Of a stretch of 10,960 nucleotides of DNA, positions 1 to 6,916 are shown piece after piece. The notes beneath the pieces are model-generated. The model saw nothing but the letters and a program-made list of their open reading frames with translations. It did no database searches and was not told where the DNA came from. How positions within the stretch are numbered: the first letter of the stretch is position 1; every line of letters starts with the position of its first letter. This DNA is from Pseudomonadota bacterium (GTDB lineage Bacteria > Pseudomonadota > Alphaproteobacteria > Elsterales > Elsteraceae): contig JACQAI010000568.1 of assembly GCA_016195115.1 (NCBI GenBank), forward strand, positions 1 through 10,960, written 5' to 3'. Made by a program: the position numbers and the translations under genes.

Positions 1-1
1 C

Positions 2-1156
2 AGCGAACGGATCCTGACCACCCACGTCGGCAGCTTGATCCGCCCGCCGGCGCTGCTCCAGTTCCTGCGCGCCAAGCAGGCCGGCCAGCCCTACGACGCC
101 GCCGCGCACGCCGATTGCCTGCGCCGCGCGGTCGCCGAGATCGCACGCCGCCAGGCCGAGGTCGGCCTCGACGTGATCAGCGACGGCGAGTTCGGCAAGT
201 CGATCAGCTGGTCGCAATACGTGCTCGAACGCCTGAGCGGCTTCGAGCAGCGGCCGATCCAGCCCGGCGCCGACCCGTTCGCGCGCGGCGCCGACCGCGC
301 GCGCTTCGCTGAGTTCTACGCCGAGCTCGACGGCCGCGAGGGCCGCGTGACCACCGCCGACTCGGTATGCGTCGGACCGATCGCTTACACCGGCACTGCC
401 GAGATCGCGCGCGACATCGACAATTTCAAGGCGGCGCTGGACGGCATCGCGGTCGCGGAGGCGTTCCTGCCGGTCGCCGCGCCGGCAAGCGTCATCCCCG
501 ACCGCAAGAATGAGTTCTACCCGAACGACGAAGCCCTGCTGGCGGCGATCGCCGAGGCGATGCGCACCGAATACCGCGCCATCGTCGATGCCGGATTCCT
601 GCTCCAGATCGACGACGCGCGTGCGGCCGTCACCTACGACCGGATGGTGCCGCCGGCCAGCTTCGCGGACTACCGAACCTGGGTGGCGCGCCATGTCGAG
701 GCGCTCAACCACGCGCTCGCGGGGATTCCCGAGGAGCGCGTCCGCTACCACGTATGCTGGGGCAGCTGGCCGGGACCGCATACCAGCGACGTCGCGCTCA
801 AGGACATCGTCGATCTCATCCTCCAGGTGCGCGCCGGCGCCTACGTCCTCGAAGGCGCCAATCCGCGCCACGAGCACGAATGGCGGGTCTGGCAGGACGT
901 CAAGTTGCCGCCCGGCAGGCTGCTCATCCCGGGCGTGATCAGTCACGCGACCAACATCGTCGAGCACCCCGAGCTGATCGCCGAGCGCATCGTGCGGCTG
1001 GCGGGACTGGTCGGGCGCGAGAACGTCATCGCCGGCACCGACTGCGGCTTCGCCCAAGGGCCGTTCCTGCGCCGCGTCCACCCGACCATCATGTGGGCCA
1101 AGCTCGAAGCGCTGGTCGAGGGCGCCCGGCTGGCCAGCCGCGAGCTCTGGCGCTGA
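2..1156 (+). CDS. MetE-like cobalamin-independent methyl/alkyltransferase (5'-partial)
   Basis: Short zinc-dependent transferase of the UROD/MetE superfamily, resembling the C-terminal catalytic half of cobalamin-independent methionine synthase. The frame is open to the left edge and reads ILTTHVGSL before the TTG at 35. That is the conserved N-terminus of this family, so the true start lies just outside the window and 35 is not the start. Candidate zinc ligands are present: His (codon 749) and Cys (755) in YHVCWGSW, Glu (851) in VLEGANPR, and Cys (1043) in GTDCGF. About 384 residues are visible, roughly the family's single-domain length and half of E. coli MetE, so the folate-binding N-terminal half is absent. 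Members are usually annotated as 5-methyltetrahydropteroyltriglutamate-homocysteine methyltransferase, but the same fold includes epoxyalkane:coenzyme M transferase, and the real substrates are unknown. It faces the M24 gene tail to tail with 7 bp between stops. Confidence 0.85.
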   Translation, partial: SERILTTHVGSLIRPPALLQFLRAKQAGQPYDAAAHADCLRRAVAEIARRQAEVGLDVISDGEFGKSISWSQYVLERLSGFEQRPIQPGADPFARGADRARFAEFYAELDGREGRVTTADSVCVGPIAYTGTAEIARDIDNFKAALDGIAVAEAFLPVAAPASVIPDRKNEFYPNDEALLAAIAEAMRTEYRAIVDAGFLLQIDDARAAVTYDRMVPPASFADYRTWVARHVEALNHALAGIPEERVRYHVCWGSWPGPHTSDVALKDIVDLILQVRAGAYVLEGANPRHEHEWRVWQDVKLPPGRLLIPGVISHATNIVEHPELIAERIVRLAGLVGRENVIAGTDCGFAQGPFLRRVHPTIMWAKLEALVEGARLASRELWR

Positions 1157-1167
1157 GCCGACCTCAG
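1153..1167. other. Small symmetric hairpin spanning two convergent stop codons
   Basis: CTGAG, a five-base loop, then CTCAG form a perfect 5-bp inverted repeat. It contains the TGA of the MetE-like gene (1154-1156) and, on the other strand, the TGA of the M24 gene (1166-1164). There is no T-tract on either side and the stem is short, so it is at best a weak bidirectional terminator and may simply reflect two TGA codons facing each other. It is the only structure in the 7-bp gap between the convergent genes. Confidence 0.25.
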
Positions 1168-2321
1168 TCGATCACGATCAGGTTGCGCGGATAACGCGAT
1201 AACAACTCGGGCGCGCCGTCGGTGATCACGACGTTGTCGATCAGGCGCACGCCGATGCGCTCGTCGTGGATGAAGACGTTGGGCTCGACCGAGACCACCA
1301 TGCCGGCCTGCAGCACGTCGGTGGTGCCGCCGAACATGTTGAGCGGCTCGCCCCACGACGGCGGAAAACCGGGCGCCATGCCGTAGCCCGTGGTGTGCTG
1401 GCGGTAGCGGTCGAGCCCGGCCTTGGCGATCACGCGCTTGGCGGCCTCGTGCGGCACGATCGCGGGCACGCCGGCGCGCATCTCGGCCATGCAGGCGTCG
1501 GACGCCTCGCGCACGATGTCGTAGAGCTCGCTGACCCGCGCCGACGGCGGGCCGAGGCTCCACTGGCGGCCGATCGTCGAGGTGTAGCGCTTGCACGCCG
1601 CAGCCAGCTCGACCAGGCCGGGGTCGCCACGCTTCAGCCGACGCGTGGTCGGCGCGCCAAGCGTGAAACAGCAGCGCTCGCCGGTCATCAGATTCATGGT
1701 GCTCGCCGGCTGGCCGCTGCCCTCCTTGAGCACATGATGGTACGCCGCGGCGGCGAGATCGAGCTCCATCGCCCCTTCCGCGACAGCCGCGACCAGCGCC
1801 GCCACCGCCCCGGCCGCGATCTCGGCGGAGCGTCGGATGTAGCCGAGCTCGCGGGGCGACTTCACCAGCTTCAAGTGGTGCACCAGGTTGGTCGGCTCGG
1901 CGACCAGCGCGCTGCCGAGCATGTCCTTGAGGCGGACGTAATGGTGCGGATGGAGGTACCAGGCCGGCACCTCCATGCCGACCCGCGCATTGCGCAGGCC
2001 GAGCTCGTCGACGAAGCGCGTAAACGCTGCCATCGGATCCGCGGGCTCGTGGCCGCCGTAGCCGCGCACCTCGTCGACCACGGTATCGTCCTCGTACTCG
2101 TTGCGCTCGGACTCGCGGGTGAACATCACGAGCTTGCGCGGCGCCGCCGCCATCGGCAGGCACTGGAAGCCGGTGTAGCTCTTGGCGTCGCTGCCGGTCA
2201 GCCAGTGCAGCGACACCGGGTGGATGACCAGCAGCCAGTCAAGCCCGGCCTTGGCGATCTCGGCGCGCACGCGCGCCTGCCGCGCGGCGAATTCCTCGGC
2301 GGTGAAATCATGCTTGGACAT
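1164..2321 (-). CDS. M24-family hydrolase, creatinase/ectoine-hydrolase-like (annotated type: Xaa-Pro aminopeptidase)
   Basis: A 385-residue cytoplasmic protein with a creatinase-type N-terminal domain (about 10-140) and a pita-bread M24 catalytic domain (about 155-380). Family landmarks are VIHPVSLHWLTG near 32-43 and TTGYGMAPGFPPSWGE at 310-325; the latter resembles the GYSIG...PPDWGE block I recall from DoeA-like ectoine hydrolases and related Xaa-Pro peptidases. Compared with metal-dependent aminopeptidase P, the ligand sites read E238, T249 (in STIGR), Y313, E346 and I361 instead of D, D, H, E, E, so a normal dinuclear metal site is unlikely. A metal-independent C-N hydrolase like creatinase is more plausible. 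The ATG at 2321 overlaps the 3' end of the ATPase gene by 14 nt, with GGGAAG upstream, so translation is probably coupled. As last gene of the importer operon it probably acts on the imported compound. The substrate is unknown. Confidence 0.85.
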   Translation of the reverse strand: MSKHDFTAEEFAARQARVRAEIAKAGLDWLLVIHPVSLHWLTGSDAKSYTGFQCLPMAAAPRKLVMFTRESERNEYEDDTVVDEVRGYGGHEPADPMAAFTRFVDELGLRNARVGMEVPAWYLHPHHYVRLKDMLGSALVAEPTNLVHHLKLVKSPRELGYIRRSAEIAAGAVAALVAAVAEGAMELDLAAAAYHHVLKEGSGQPASTMNLMTGERCCFTLGAPTTRRLKRGDPGLVELAAACKRYTSTIGRQWSLGPPSARVSELYDIVREASDACMAEMRAGVPAIVPHEAAKRVIAKAGLDRYRQHTTGYGMAPGFPPSWGEPLNMFGGTTDVLQAGMVVSVEPNVFIHDERIGVRLIDNVVITDGAPELLSRYPRNLIVID

Positions 2322-3141
2322 CGGATGCTTCCCGCGTTGGTGATCCCCGCCGGCGCGATGCCTCGTCGTGGCGGCGCACCTCTTCCTCGACGTGGGCCCA
2401 GATCTCGGCCTTGAGCCGGGCGAACTCCGGCAGCAGCTGCACGGCGACGCGCCGCGGCGTCGGCAGGTTATTGTCGAGCACCGTCTTGACCCGACCCGGG
2501 CGCGCCGACATGACGACGATCCGGTCGGCCAGGATCAGGGCCTCGTCGATGCTGTGGGTGATGAACACGATGGTCTTGCGGCTCTCCGCGTGCAGGCGCA
2601 GCAGCTCCTCCTGCATGACCTGGCGCGTCATGGCGTCGAGCGCCGCGAACGGCTCGTCCATCAGCAGCACCTCGGGGTCGGCCGCCAGGATGCGGGCGAG
2701 CGTGACGCGCTGCTGCATGCCGCCCGACAGCTCCGCCGGGTAGTGGTCCTCGAACCCGATCAGTTTGACGAGATCGATGTAGCGCGCCGCGATCTGGCGG
2801 CGCTCGGCGCGCCCGACGCCGCGCATCTTGGGCCCGAACTCGACGTTGGCCTGCACGGTCTTCCACGGGAACAGCGCGTAGGACTGGAACACCATGCCGC
2901 AGCGCGGCTCGATGCGCGTGATCGGCTGGCCGCGCAACATGACGGCGCCGGCGCTCGGCTGCGTGAAGCCGGCGAACAAATTGAGCATGGTCGACTTGCC
3001 GCAGCCCGAGGCCCCGAGCAGGCACAGCAGCTCGCCCTCGCGCACGTCGAGCGAGAAGCCTTCGATCGCGGTCAGCTCGGGGCCGCGGCCGACCGGGAAG
3101 CGCTTGGCGACCGCACGCGCCGACAGGATCGGCTCAGGCAC
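2308..3141 (-). CDS. ABC transporter ATP-binding protein, nitrate/sulfonate/taurine type (TauB/SsuB-like)
   Basis: A 277-residue ATPase that would power the importer encoded just upstream. All nucleotide-binding motifs are intact: Walker A GASGCGKST at 43-51, Q-loop Gln86 in GMVFQSYALFPW, signature LSGGMQQR at 138-145, Walker B LLMDEP at 159-164, and the switch His196 in FITHSIDEA. The FQSYALFPWKTV block and the HSIDEALILADRIVVMSARPG block are typical of the TauB/SsuB/NrtD subfamily. The start is a GTG at 3141 that overlaps the end of the permease gene by 8 nt, with GGGAG about 11 nt upstream. Its own stop overlaps the M24 start by 14 nt. The C-terminal tail (about 225-277) is charged and not conserved. 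Confidence 0.93.
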   Translation of the reverse strand: MPEPILSARAVAKRFPVGRGPELTAIEGFSLDVREGELLCLLGASGCGKSTMLNLFAGFTQPSAGAVMLRGQPITRIEPRCGMVFQSYALFPWKTVQANVEFGPKMRGVGRAERRQIAARYIDLVKLIGFEDHYPAELSGGMQQRVTLARILAADPEVLLMDEPFAALDAMTRQVMQEELLRLHAESRKTIVFITHSIDEALILADRIVVMSARPGRVKTVLDNNLPTPRRVAVQLLPEFARLKAEIWAHVEEEVRRHDEASRRRGSPTREASDVQA

Positions 3142-3736
3142 GGCGGTGGCGCTCCCACGGCAGCAGCAGGCGCTCGGCCAGGTTGGCCAGGCGATCGGCG
3201 ATCAGCACGGTGATCGAGATGCACACCATGCCGACCAGAACCAGGGCCAGGTTGCCCCAGTCCTTGGCCTGCCAGATCAGCGCGCCGAGCCCGTTCTGCG
3301 CCGCGACCATCTCGGCGGTCAGCACGCACGACCACGAGATCGCCAAGGTAACCTTGAGCCCGGTCAGGATGCCGGGTAGCGCGCCGGGCAGGATCACTTC
3401 GCGCATCACCGCGAGATCCGAGGCGCCGAGGTTGCGCGCCGCTCGGATCAACAACGGATCGACCCGGCGCGTGCTCTCGACGGTGTAGATCAGGATGTAG
3501 ATCCACGAGCCGAGGAACACGATCGCGGTCTTCTGCGGCTCGCCGATGCCGAGCCACAGGATGGTGAGCGGGATCCAGGTGATCGACGGCAAGGGCCTCA
3601 GCAACGAGACAAACGGGTCGACCAGCGCCTTGGCCGGCCACCACACCCCCATGACGATGCCGAGCGGCCGACGGCGCCGCGGCGTATCGGGCGCGAGCGG
3701 GATCGTCGTCGACGCGGTGTCTCCCGTGGTCACCAC
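3134..3736 (-). CDS. ABC transporter permease, TauC/SsuC-like, lacking the first transmembrane region
   Basis: A 200-residue inner-membrane permease of the BPD_transp_1 family. The C-terminal part is normal: LLRPLPSITWIPLTILWLGIG at 45-65, the EAA loop at about 97-126 (IRAARNLGAS ... VILPGALPGILTG), which docks on the ATPase, and two further helices to about 183. Family members are usually 250-275 residues. Here a polar tail ending in RRRR (residues 1-23) runs directly into PLGIVMG, which matches the end of the second helix region of TauC. About 70-75 residues, holding TM1 and the first periplasmic loop, are missing. No frameshifted remnant can exist upstream, because the binding-protein stop is only 12 nt away. 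The start is GTG-GTG at 3736 in the same frame as the preceding gene, with no clear Shine-Dalgarno. Transport activity is doubtful unless this is an assembly error. Confidence 0.85.
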   Translation of the reverse strand: MVTTGDTASTTIPLAPDTPRRRRPLGIVMGVWWPAKALVDPFVSLLRPLPSITWIPLTILWLGIGEPQKTAIVFLGSWIYILIYTVESTRRVDPLLIRAARNLGASDLAVMREVILPGALPGILTGLKVTLAISWSCVLTAEMVAAQNGLGALIWQAKDWGNLALVLVGMVCISITVLIADRLANLAERLLLPWERHRRA

Positions 3737-3748
3737 GCGCGCATCATG

Positions 3749-4735
3749 TCAGGGCTTGGGAACGAAGGACACGTTCTCCCATTTGGCGACGTCGGGCACG
3801 CTCGGGATCTTGGCGTTGTCGTGCAGCCACTGCGCCAGGAACTGCATCTGGCCAGTGTGCAGCTTCATGTGCTCGGGCCAGCCCGCCTGGCCGAAATACT
3901 TGAAGCTCTTCATCGCCTCGAGCACCTCCTCGGGCGACTTGCGGAAGTAGTGCGCCACCGTCTTGGCGGTGTCGTCGGGATTGGCGTTGGTATAGGCCAC
4001 GCCCTTGAACAGCGCCACCGCCAGCTTGCGCGCCTGCTCGGGCTGCTCGTCGACCAGCTTGCGCGCGATGATCATGATGTCGGGCGCCGCCATGGTGCCG
4101 AACTTCTTGAAGCTGGGCGTGTCGGCATCGGTGCCGAGCAGCTTGCCGTCGGCCGCGGCCTTCTTGACGTTGCTGAACAGCGGCTCCCAGACGCACGCCG
4201 CGTCGACGTCGCCCTTGGCGATCGCGCCCGCCATCTCGGCGGGCGGCAAGTTGACGAACACGACGTCCTTCTCGACCATGCCGGCGGCCTCGAGCAGACC
4301 GTTCATGGTGATCTGCGCCGAGGTGTTGGCCGCGACCTTCTTGCCGCGCAGGTCCTTGAACGATGCAAATCCTGGACGTGCCCAACAACCCTCGTTACCC
4401 GGCGAATCATCGATGTTGGCGAAGAAGTAGAAGCTCTGGTTGCCGCGCGCCATCTCGTTGATCACCGCGATGCGGCCGAGATTGCTGAACGCGACCGAGC
4501 CCGCGGTCAGCGCCGCGATGCGATCGCCCGAGCTGACCATGTGCTGGAAACCGACCTCGACCCCCTGTTCCTTGAAGTAGCCCTTGTCGATCGCGACCAT
4601 GATCGGGACCTGGCCCCACCAGGTCGACGACGCAGCGACATCGAGCTTGGGCATCTGCGCCCGCGCCGCGCCGACCGCCAGCATCATACCGAGAACCGCG
4701 AGCGCGAGCGCCGCGCGTCGGACCGCCTGCCTCAT
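3749..4735 (-). CDS. Periplasmic substrate-binding protein of a nitrate/sulfonate/taurine-type ABC transporter (NMT1/TauA-like)
   Basis: A 328-residue secreted solute receptor for the importer. The ATG at 4735 is chosen over the in-frame ATG at 4798. A strong AGGGGAGG ribosome site lies 6 nt upstream, and the protein then begins with a clean signal peptide: MRQAVRR, hydrophobic 8-23, and an ARA cleavage site at 24-26 followed by QMPKLDV. The earlier start would overlap the monooxygenase gene and add 21 unlikely residues. The mature part shows the NMT1/SsuA fold: KGYFKEQGVEVGF, VSSGDRIAALTAGSVAFSN, FKDLRGKKVAAN, and a KGDVDAACVWEP segment. There is no lipobox. The gene lies 19 nt downstream of the monooxygenase gene and 12 nt upstream of the permease. 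The ligand cannot be read from sequence; sulfonates, pyrimidine precursors and aromatic acids are all used by this family. Confidence 0.92.
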   Translation of the reverse strand: MRQAVRRAALALAVLGMMLAVGAARAQMPKLDVAASSTWWGQVPIMVAIDKGYFKEQGVEVGFQHMVSSGDRIAALTAGSVAFSNLGRIAVINEMARGNQSFYFFANIDDSPGNEGCWARPGFASFKDLRGKKVAANTSAQITMNGLLEAAGMVEKDVVFVNLPPAEMAGAIAKGDVDAACVWEPLFSNVKKAAADGKLLGTDADTPSFKKFGTMAAPDIMIIARKLVDEQPEQARKLAVALFKGVAYTNANPDDTAKTVAHYFRKSPEEVLEAMKSFKYFGQAGWPEHMKLHTGQMQFLAQWLHDNAKIPSVPDVAKWENVSFVPKP

Positions 4736-4754
4736 CTTCGCCTCCCCTGTTGGT

Positions 4755-5852
4755 TCACACCGCCTGGCGTCCGGGCAGAACGGATGGCCGCTCGGCAAAA
4801 CGCGGGATCACCTGCTCCCCGATCAGCTCGAGCGCCTGCATGACCTGGTCGTGGGTGGTGCGCCCAGCCTGCAGCACGAAGATCATCTGGTCTAGTCCGG
4901 CCTCGGCCCATTTCTCGACCTGGCGGCAGATCGTGTCCGGATTGCCGCCGATCGCCATGCCGTCCTCGATCAGTTGCTCGTTGGAGCGGCTGCGGAATTT
5001 GCCGACCACCTGCTCGACGCCGCCCGCGGTCGCAAAGCGCACCGGGTTGATCAGCGCCTGGTTGTCGCCGTTGTACCAGCGCGCCGCCGCGCACGCGACG
5101 TCGCGGCCGATGCGGTCGTCCTTGTGGCAGTATGTGATCGCGAAGGCGCCGACGTGCTCGTTGGCAGCCTTGCCGAGGAAGCCGGCCGGATCGGCGCTGC
5201 GGATGACCTCGCGATAGGTGCGGATCGCCGCGCGCGTCTCGTCGATCGAGTTGCGCGTCACGCCGATCACGCCGACGCCCTGGCGAGCGGCGTGCTCGTA
5301 GGTCGCCAGGTTGGACGCCGCGATCCACAACGGCGGATGCGGGCGCTGAACCAGCCGCGGCACGACGTGGCGCGCCGGCAGGTCGAAGAATTCGCCCTTG
5401 AAGCCCGGGAAATGCTCGTCCTCGAACGCCTTCATGATCACCGTCATGGCCTCGGCGGCGATCGCGCGGCCGTCGGCGGGGTCGACGCCGAAGCCCTCGA
5501 CCATGTAGGGCGTCGAGCCGCGCCCGATGCCGAACTCGACCCGGCCGTTGCTCAGCACGTCGAGCGTGGCGATGCGCTCGGCGACGTGGAACGGGTGGTT
5601 GACCGTCACGATGACGACCGCGAAGCCGAGCCGGATGCGCGAGGTGCGCTGGGTGAGCGCGGCCAGCAGCATGTCGGGGCACGGGCTGTGGCCGATCTCG
5701 TAGAAGAAATGCTGCTCGGTGATCCAGAAGTAGTCGAAGCCGAGGTCCTCGGCCGCGATCACCTGATCGAGCATGTTGCGGTAGGCGTCTCTCTCGGCGT
5801 GCTCCGTCCACGGCCGCGGCATCTGGATCTGGGTCATCAGCCCGAACTTCAT
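4755..5852 (-). CDS. LLM-class flavin-dependent monooxygenase (bacterial luciferase-like)
   Basis: A 365-residue TIM-barrel oxidoreductase, expected to use FMNH2 (or F420H2) and, as a monooxygenase, O2. Landmarks are the N-terminal strand MKFGLMTQIQ, TEQHFF at 45-50 (the luciferase EHHF active-site block), HPFHVAERIATLDVLSNGRV at about 87-105 followed by EFGIGRG, and PLWIAAS at 174-180. The ATG at 5852 is preferred because GAGG sits 9 nt upstream and the family N-terminus begins there; an ATG three codons earlier (5861) has the same GAGG only one base away. No flavin reductase is encoded in the window, so the reductant must come from elsewhere. First gene of the importer operon and divergent from the LysR gene, it is the probable oxidative step on the imported substrate. 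Alkanesulfonate, nitrilotriacetate-type and other small substrates are possible. Confidence 0.92.
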   Translation of the reverse strand: MKFGLMTQIQMPRPWTEHAERDAYRNMLDQVIAAEDLGFDYFWITEQHFFYEIGHSPCPDMLLAALTQRTSRIRLGFAVVIVTVNHPFHVAERIATLDVLSNGRVEFGIGRGSTPYMVEGFGVDPADGRAIAAEAMTVIMKAFEDEHFPGFKGEFFDLPARHVVPRLVQRPHPPLWIAASNLATYEHAARQGVGVIGVTRNSIDETRAAIRTYREVIRSADPAGFLGKAANEHVGAFAITYCHKDDRIGRDVACAAARWYNGDNQALINPVRFATAGGVEQVVGKFRSRSNEQLIEDGMAIGGNPDTICRQVEKWAEAGLDQMIFVLQAGRTTHDQVMQALELIGEQVIPRFAERPSVLPGRQAV

Positions 5853-5966
5853 GCCGCCCATCCTCGCTGGTACGCCGCCTAGGCTAGCGACCGCGCCGGC
5901 CTTGCGTCCAAGATATAAGCCGTATAGGTGCTATAACCGAAACGTTGGATCGGGCGGGAGGCGCCG
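5853..5966. promoter_or_regulatory. Divergent promoter/operator region between the monooxygenase operon and the LysR gene
   Basis: This 114-bp intergenic stretch separates divergent genes and contains an AT-rich island (about 5911-5937) in otherwise very GC-rich sequence. TATA occurs at 5914, 5923 and 5932, exactly 9 bp apart. TATAAC at 5932-5937 is a good -10 match for the regulator gene, though its -35 is not convincing. On the minus strand TTATAT (5918 to 5913) could be the -10 of the monooxygenase operon, with a poor -35, as is common at LysR-activated promoters. The ribosome sites at the two ends are GAGG for the monooxygenase and GGAGG (about 5957-5961) for the regulator. The promoter assignments are inference. 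Confidence 0.55.
5923..5935. promoter_or_regulatory. T-N11-A dyad, probable LysR-type operator
   Basis: TATAG, three bases (GTG), then CTATA form a perfect 5-bp inverted repeat that fits the T-N11-A consensus of LysR-type regulators exactly. Its centre is about 38 bp upstream of the LysR start and 77 bp from the monooxygenase start. This is the usual place for a recognition site that both autoregulates the regulator and activates the divergent operon. Direct binding is inferred from position and symmetry only. Confidence 0.55.
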
Positions 5967-6896
5967 GTGGAGACCCGCACCCTGCGCTATTTCCAGGCGG
6001 TCGCCGAGTTCGGCAGCTACAGCCGCGCCGCCGAGTTCCTGCGCATCTCGCAGCCGGCGATCAGCCGCCAGGTGCGCCGGCTCGAGGCCGAGCTCGGCAG
6101 CGCCCTGTTCGCGCGCCACGGCCACGGCGTCAGCCTGACCGATGCCGGGCGCGTGTTGCTGCAGCGCAGCCAGGTGTTCCTGCGCCAGCTCGAGCAGGTC
6201 GCGGCCGAGATTCGCGGCGGCAACGCCGGGCCGTCGGGCATGATCACCTTCGCGGTGCCGCCGGCCGCCGGGCATTTCCTGATCCCGGCCCTGACCGCGC
6301 GCTTCGCCGCCGCCTATCCCAACGTCTACCTCAAGGTGATCGGCGGCTTCAGCGGCTACATTCACGAATGGCTGATGCGCGGCCAGGTCGACCTCGCCTG
6401 CCTGCACGACCCGATGCCCCAGCGCGGCTTCGCGATCACGCCGCTGGTCAAGGAGCCGGTCTACCTGGTTGGCAAGCCGGGCTCCTTCCCGTTCGCGCGC
6501 GACCCCCTCGGCACCGCCGATCTGGCGCGGGTGCCCTTGATCCTGCCGAGCCGCCCGAACGCCTCGCGGCGCCTGCTCGACAGCTGGATCGCGGCGCGCG
6601 GCATCGCGCTCAACGTCATCATGGAGGTCGACGATCCGGGCTTGATCCGCGCGCTGTTGCGCGACGGGCTCGGCTTCAGCCTGCTGACCCAGGGCGGGTT
6701 CGTCTCCGAGGTCCGGCTTGGTGTGCTCGAGGCCCGGCCGTTTCGGCCCGCCGCCGCCTGGCGGCTCGCCCTGGTGACGCCGACCGGCGTGGCGCGCCCC
6801 GACATCATCGCGCCGTTCGCCGACATGGTGCGCGCGACCGCGCGCGCGCTCACCCGCTCGGGCGCCTGGCCGGGGCAGTGCTTGGTCGGCCGCTGA
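5967..6896 (+). CDS. LysR-family transcriptional regulator, Nac-like effector domain
   Basis: A 309-residue DNA-binding regulator. The N-terminal winged helix-turn-helix (1-62) is classical: TLRYFQAVAEFGSYSRAAEF, then ISQPAISRQVRRLEAELG and LFARHGHGVSLTDAGRVLL. The effector-binding domain (about 90-300) opens with GMITFAVPPAAGHFLIPAL and contains GFSGYIHEWLMRGQVDLACL, which resembles the effector domain of Nac-type regulators. The start is a GTG at 5967, chosen because GGAGG lies 6 nt upstream and the protein then begins METRTLRYF as expected. It is divergent from the monooxygenase-ABC-M24 operon with a T-N11-A site between them, so it probably controls that operon in response to the substrate or a breakdown product. 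Its 3' end faces the small membrane-protein gene across 20 bp, with no clear terminator. Confidence 0.93.
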   Translation: METRTLRYFQAVAEFGSYSRAAEFLRISQPAISRQVRRLEAELGSALFARHGHGVSLTDAGRVLLQRSQVFLRQLEQVAAEIRGGNAGPSGMITFAVPPAAGHFLIPALTARFAAAYPNVYLKVIGGFSGYIHEWLMRGQVDLACLHDPMPQRGFAITPLVKEPVYLVGKPGSFPFARDPLGTADLARVPLILPSRPNASRRLLDSWIAARGIALNVIMEVDDPGLIRALLRDGLGFSLLTQGGFVSEVRLGVLEARPFRPAAAWRLALVTPTGVARPDIIAPFADMVRATARALTRSGAWPGQCLVGR

Positions 6897-6916
6897 CGAC
6901 GCCGGACGTGAACCCT

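Noticed and set aside
35..37. TTG as the start of the MetE-like gene
   Set aside because: The frame is open upstream and reads the conserved ILTTHVGSL N-terminus, so the gene enters the window already in progress.
943..2414. Long open frames overlapping the M24 gene in other frames on both strands (about 380-406 codons)
   Set aside because: Their compositions are dominated by Arg/Ala/Gly/His with no recognisable domains, as expected for off-frame reading of GC-rich coding DNA; the M24 frame has clear family motifs.
4736..4798. Extra 21 residues at the N-terminus of the binding protein
   Set aside because: The extension would overlap the monooxygenase gene and hide the signal peptide; the ATG at 4735 has a strong ribosome site.
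6897..6916. Terminator between the convergent LysR and membrane-protein genes
   Set aside because: Only 20 bp, with no stable stem or T-tract visible.
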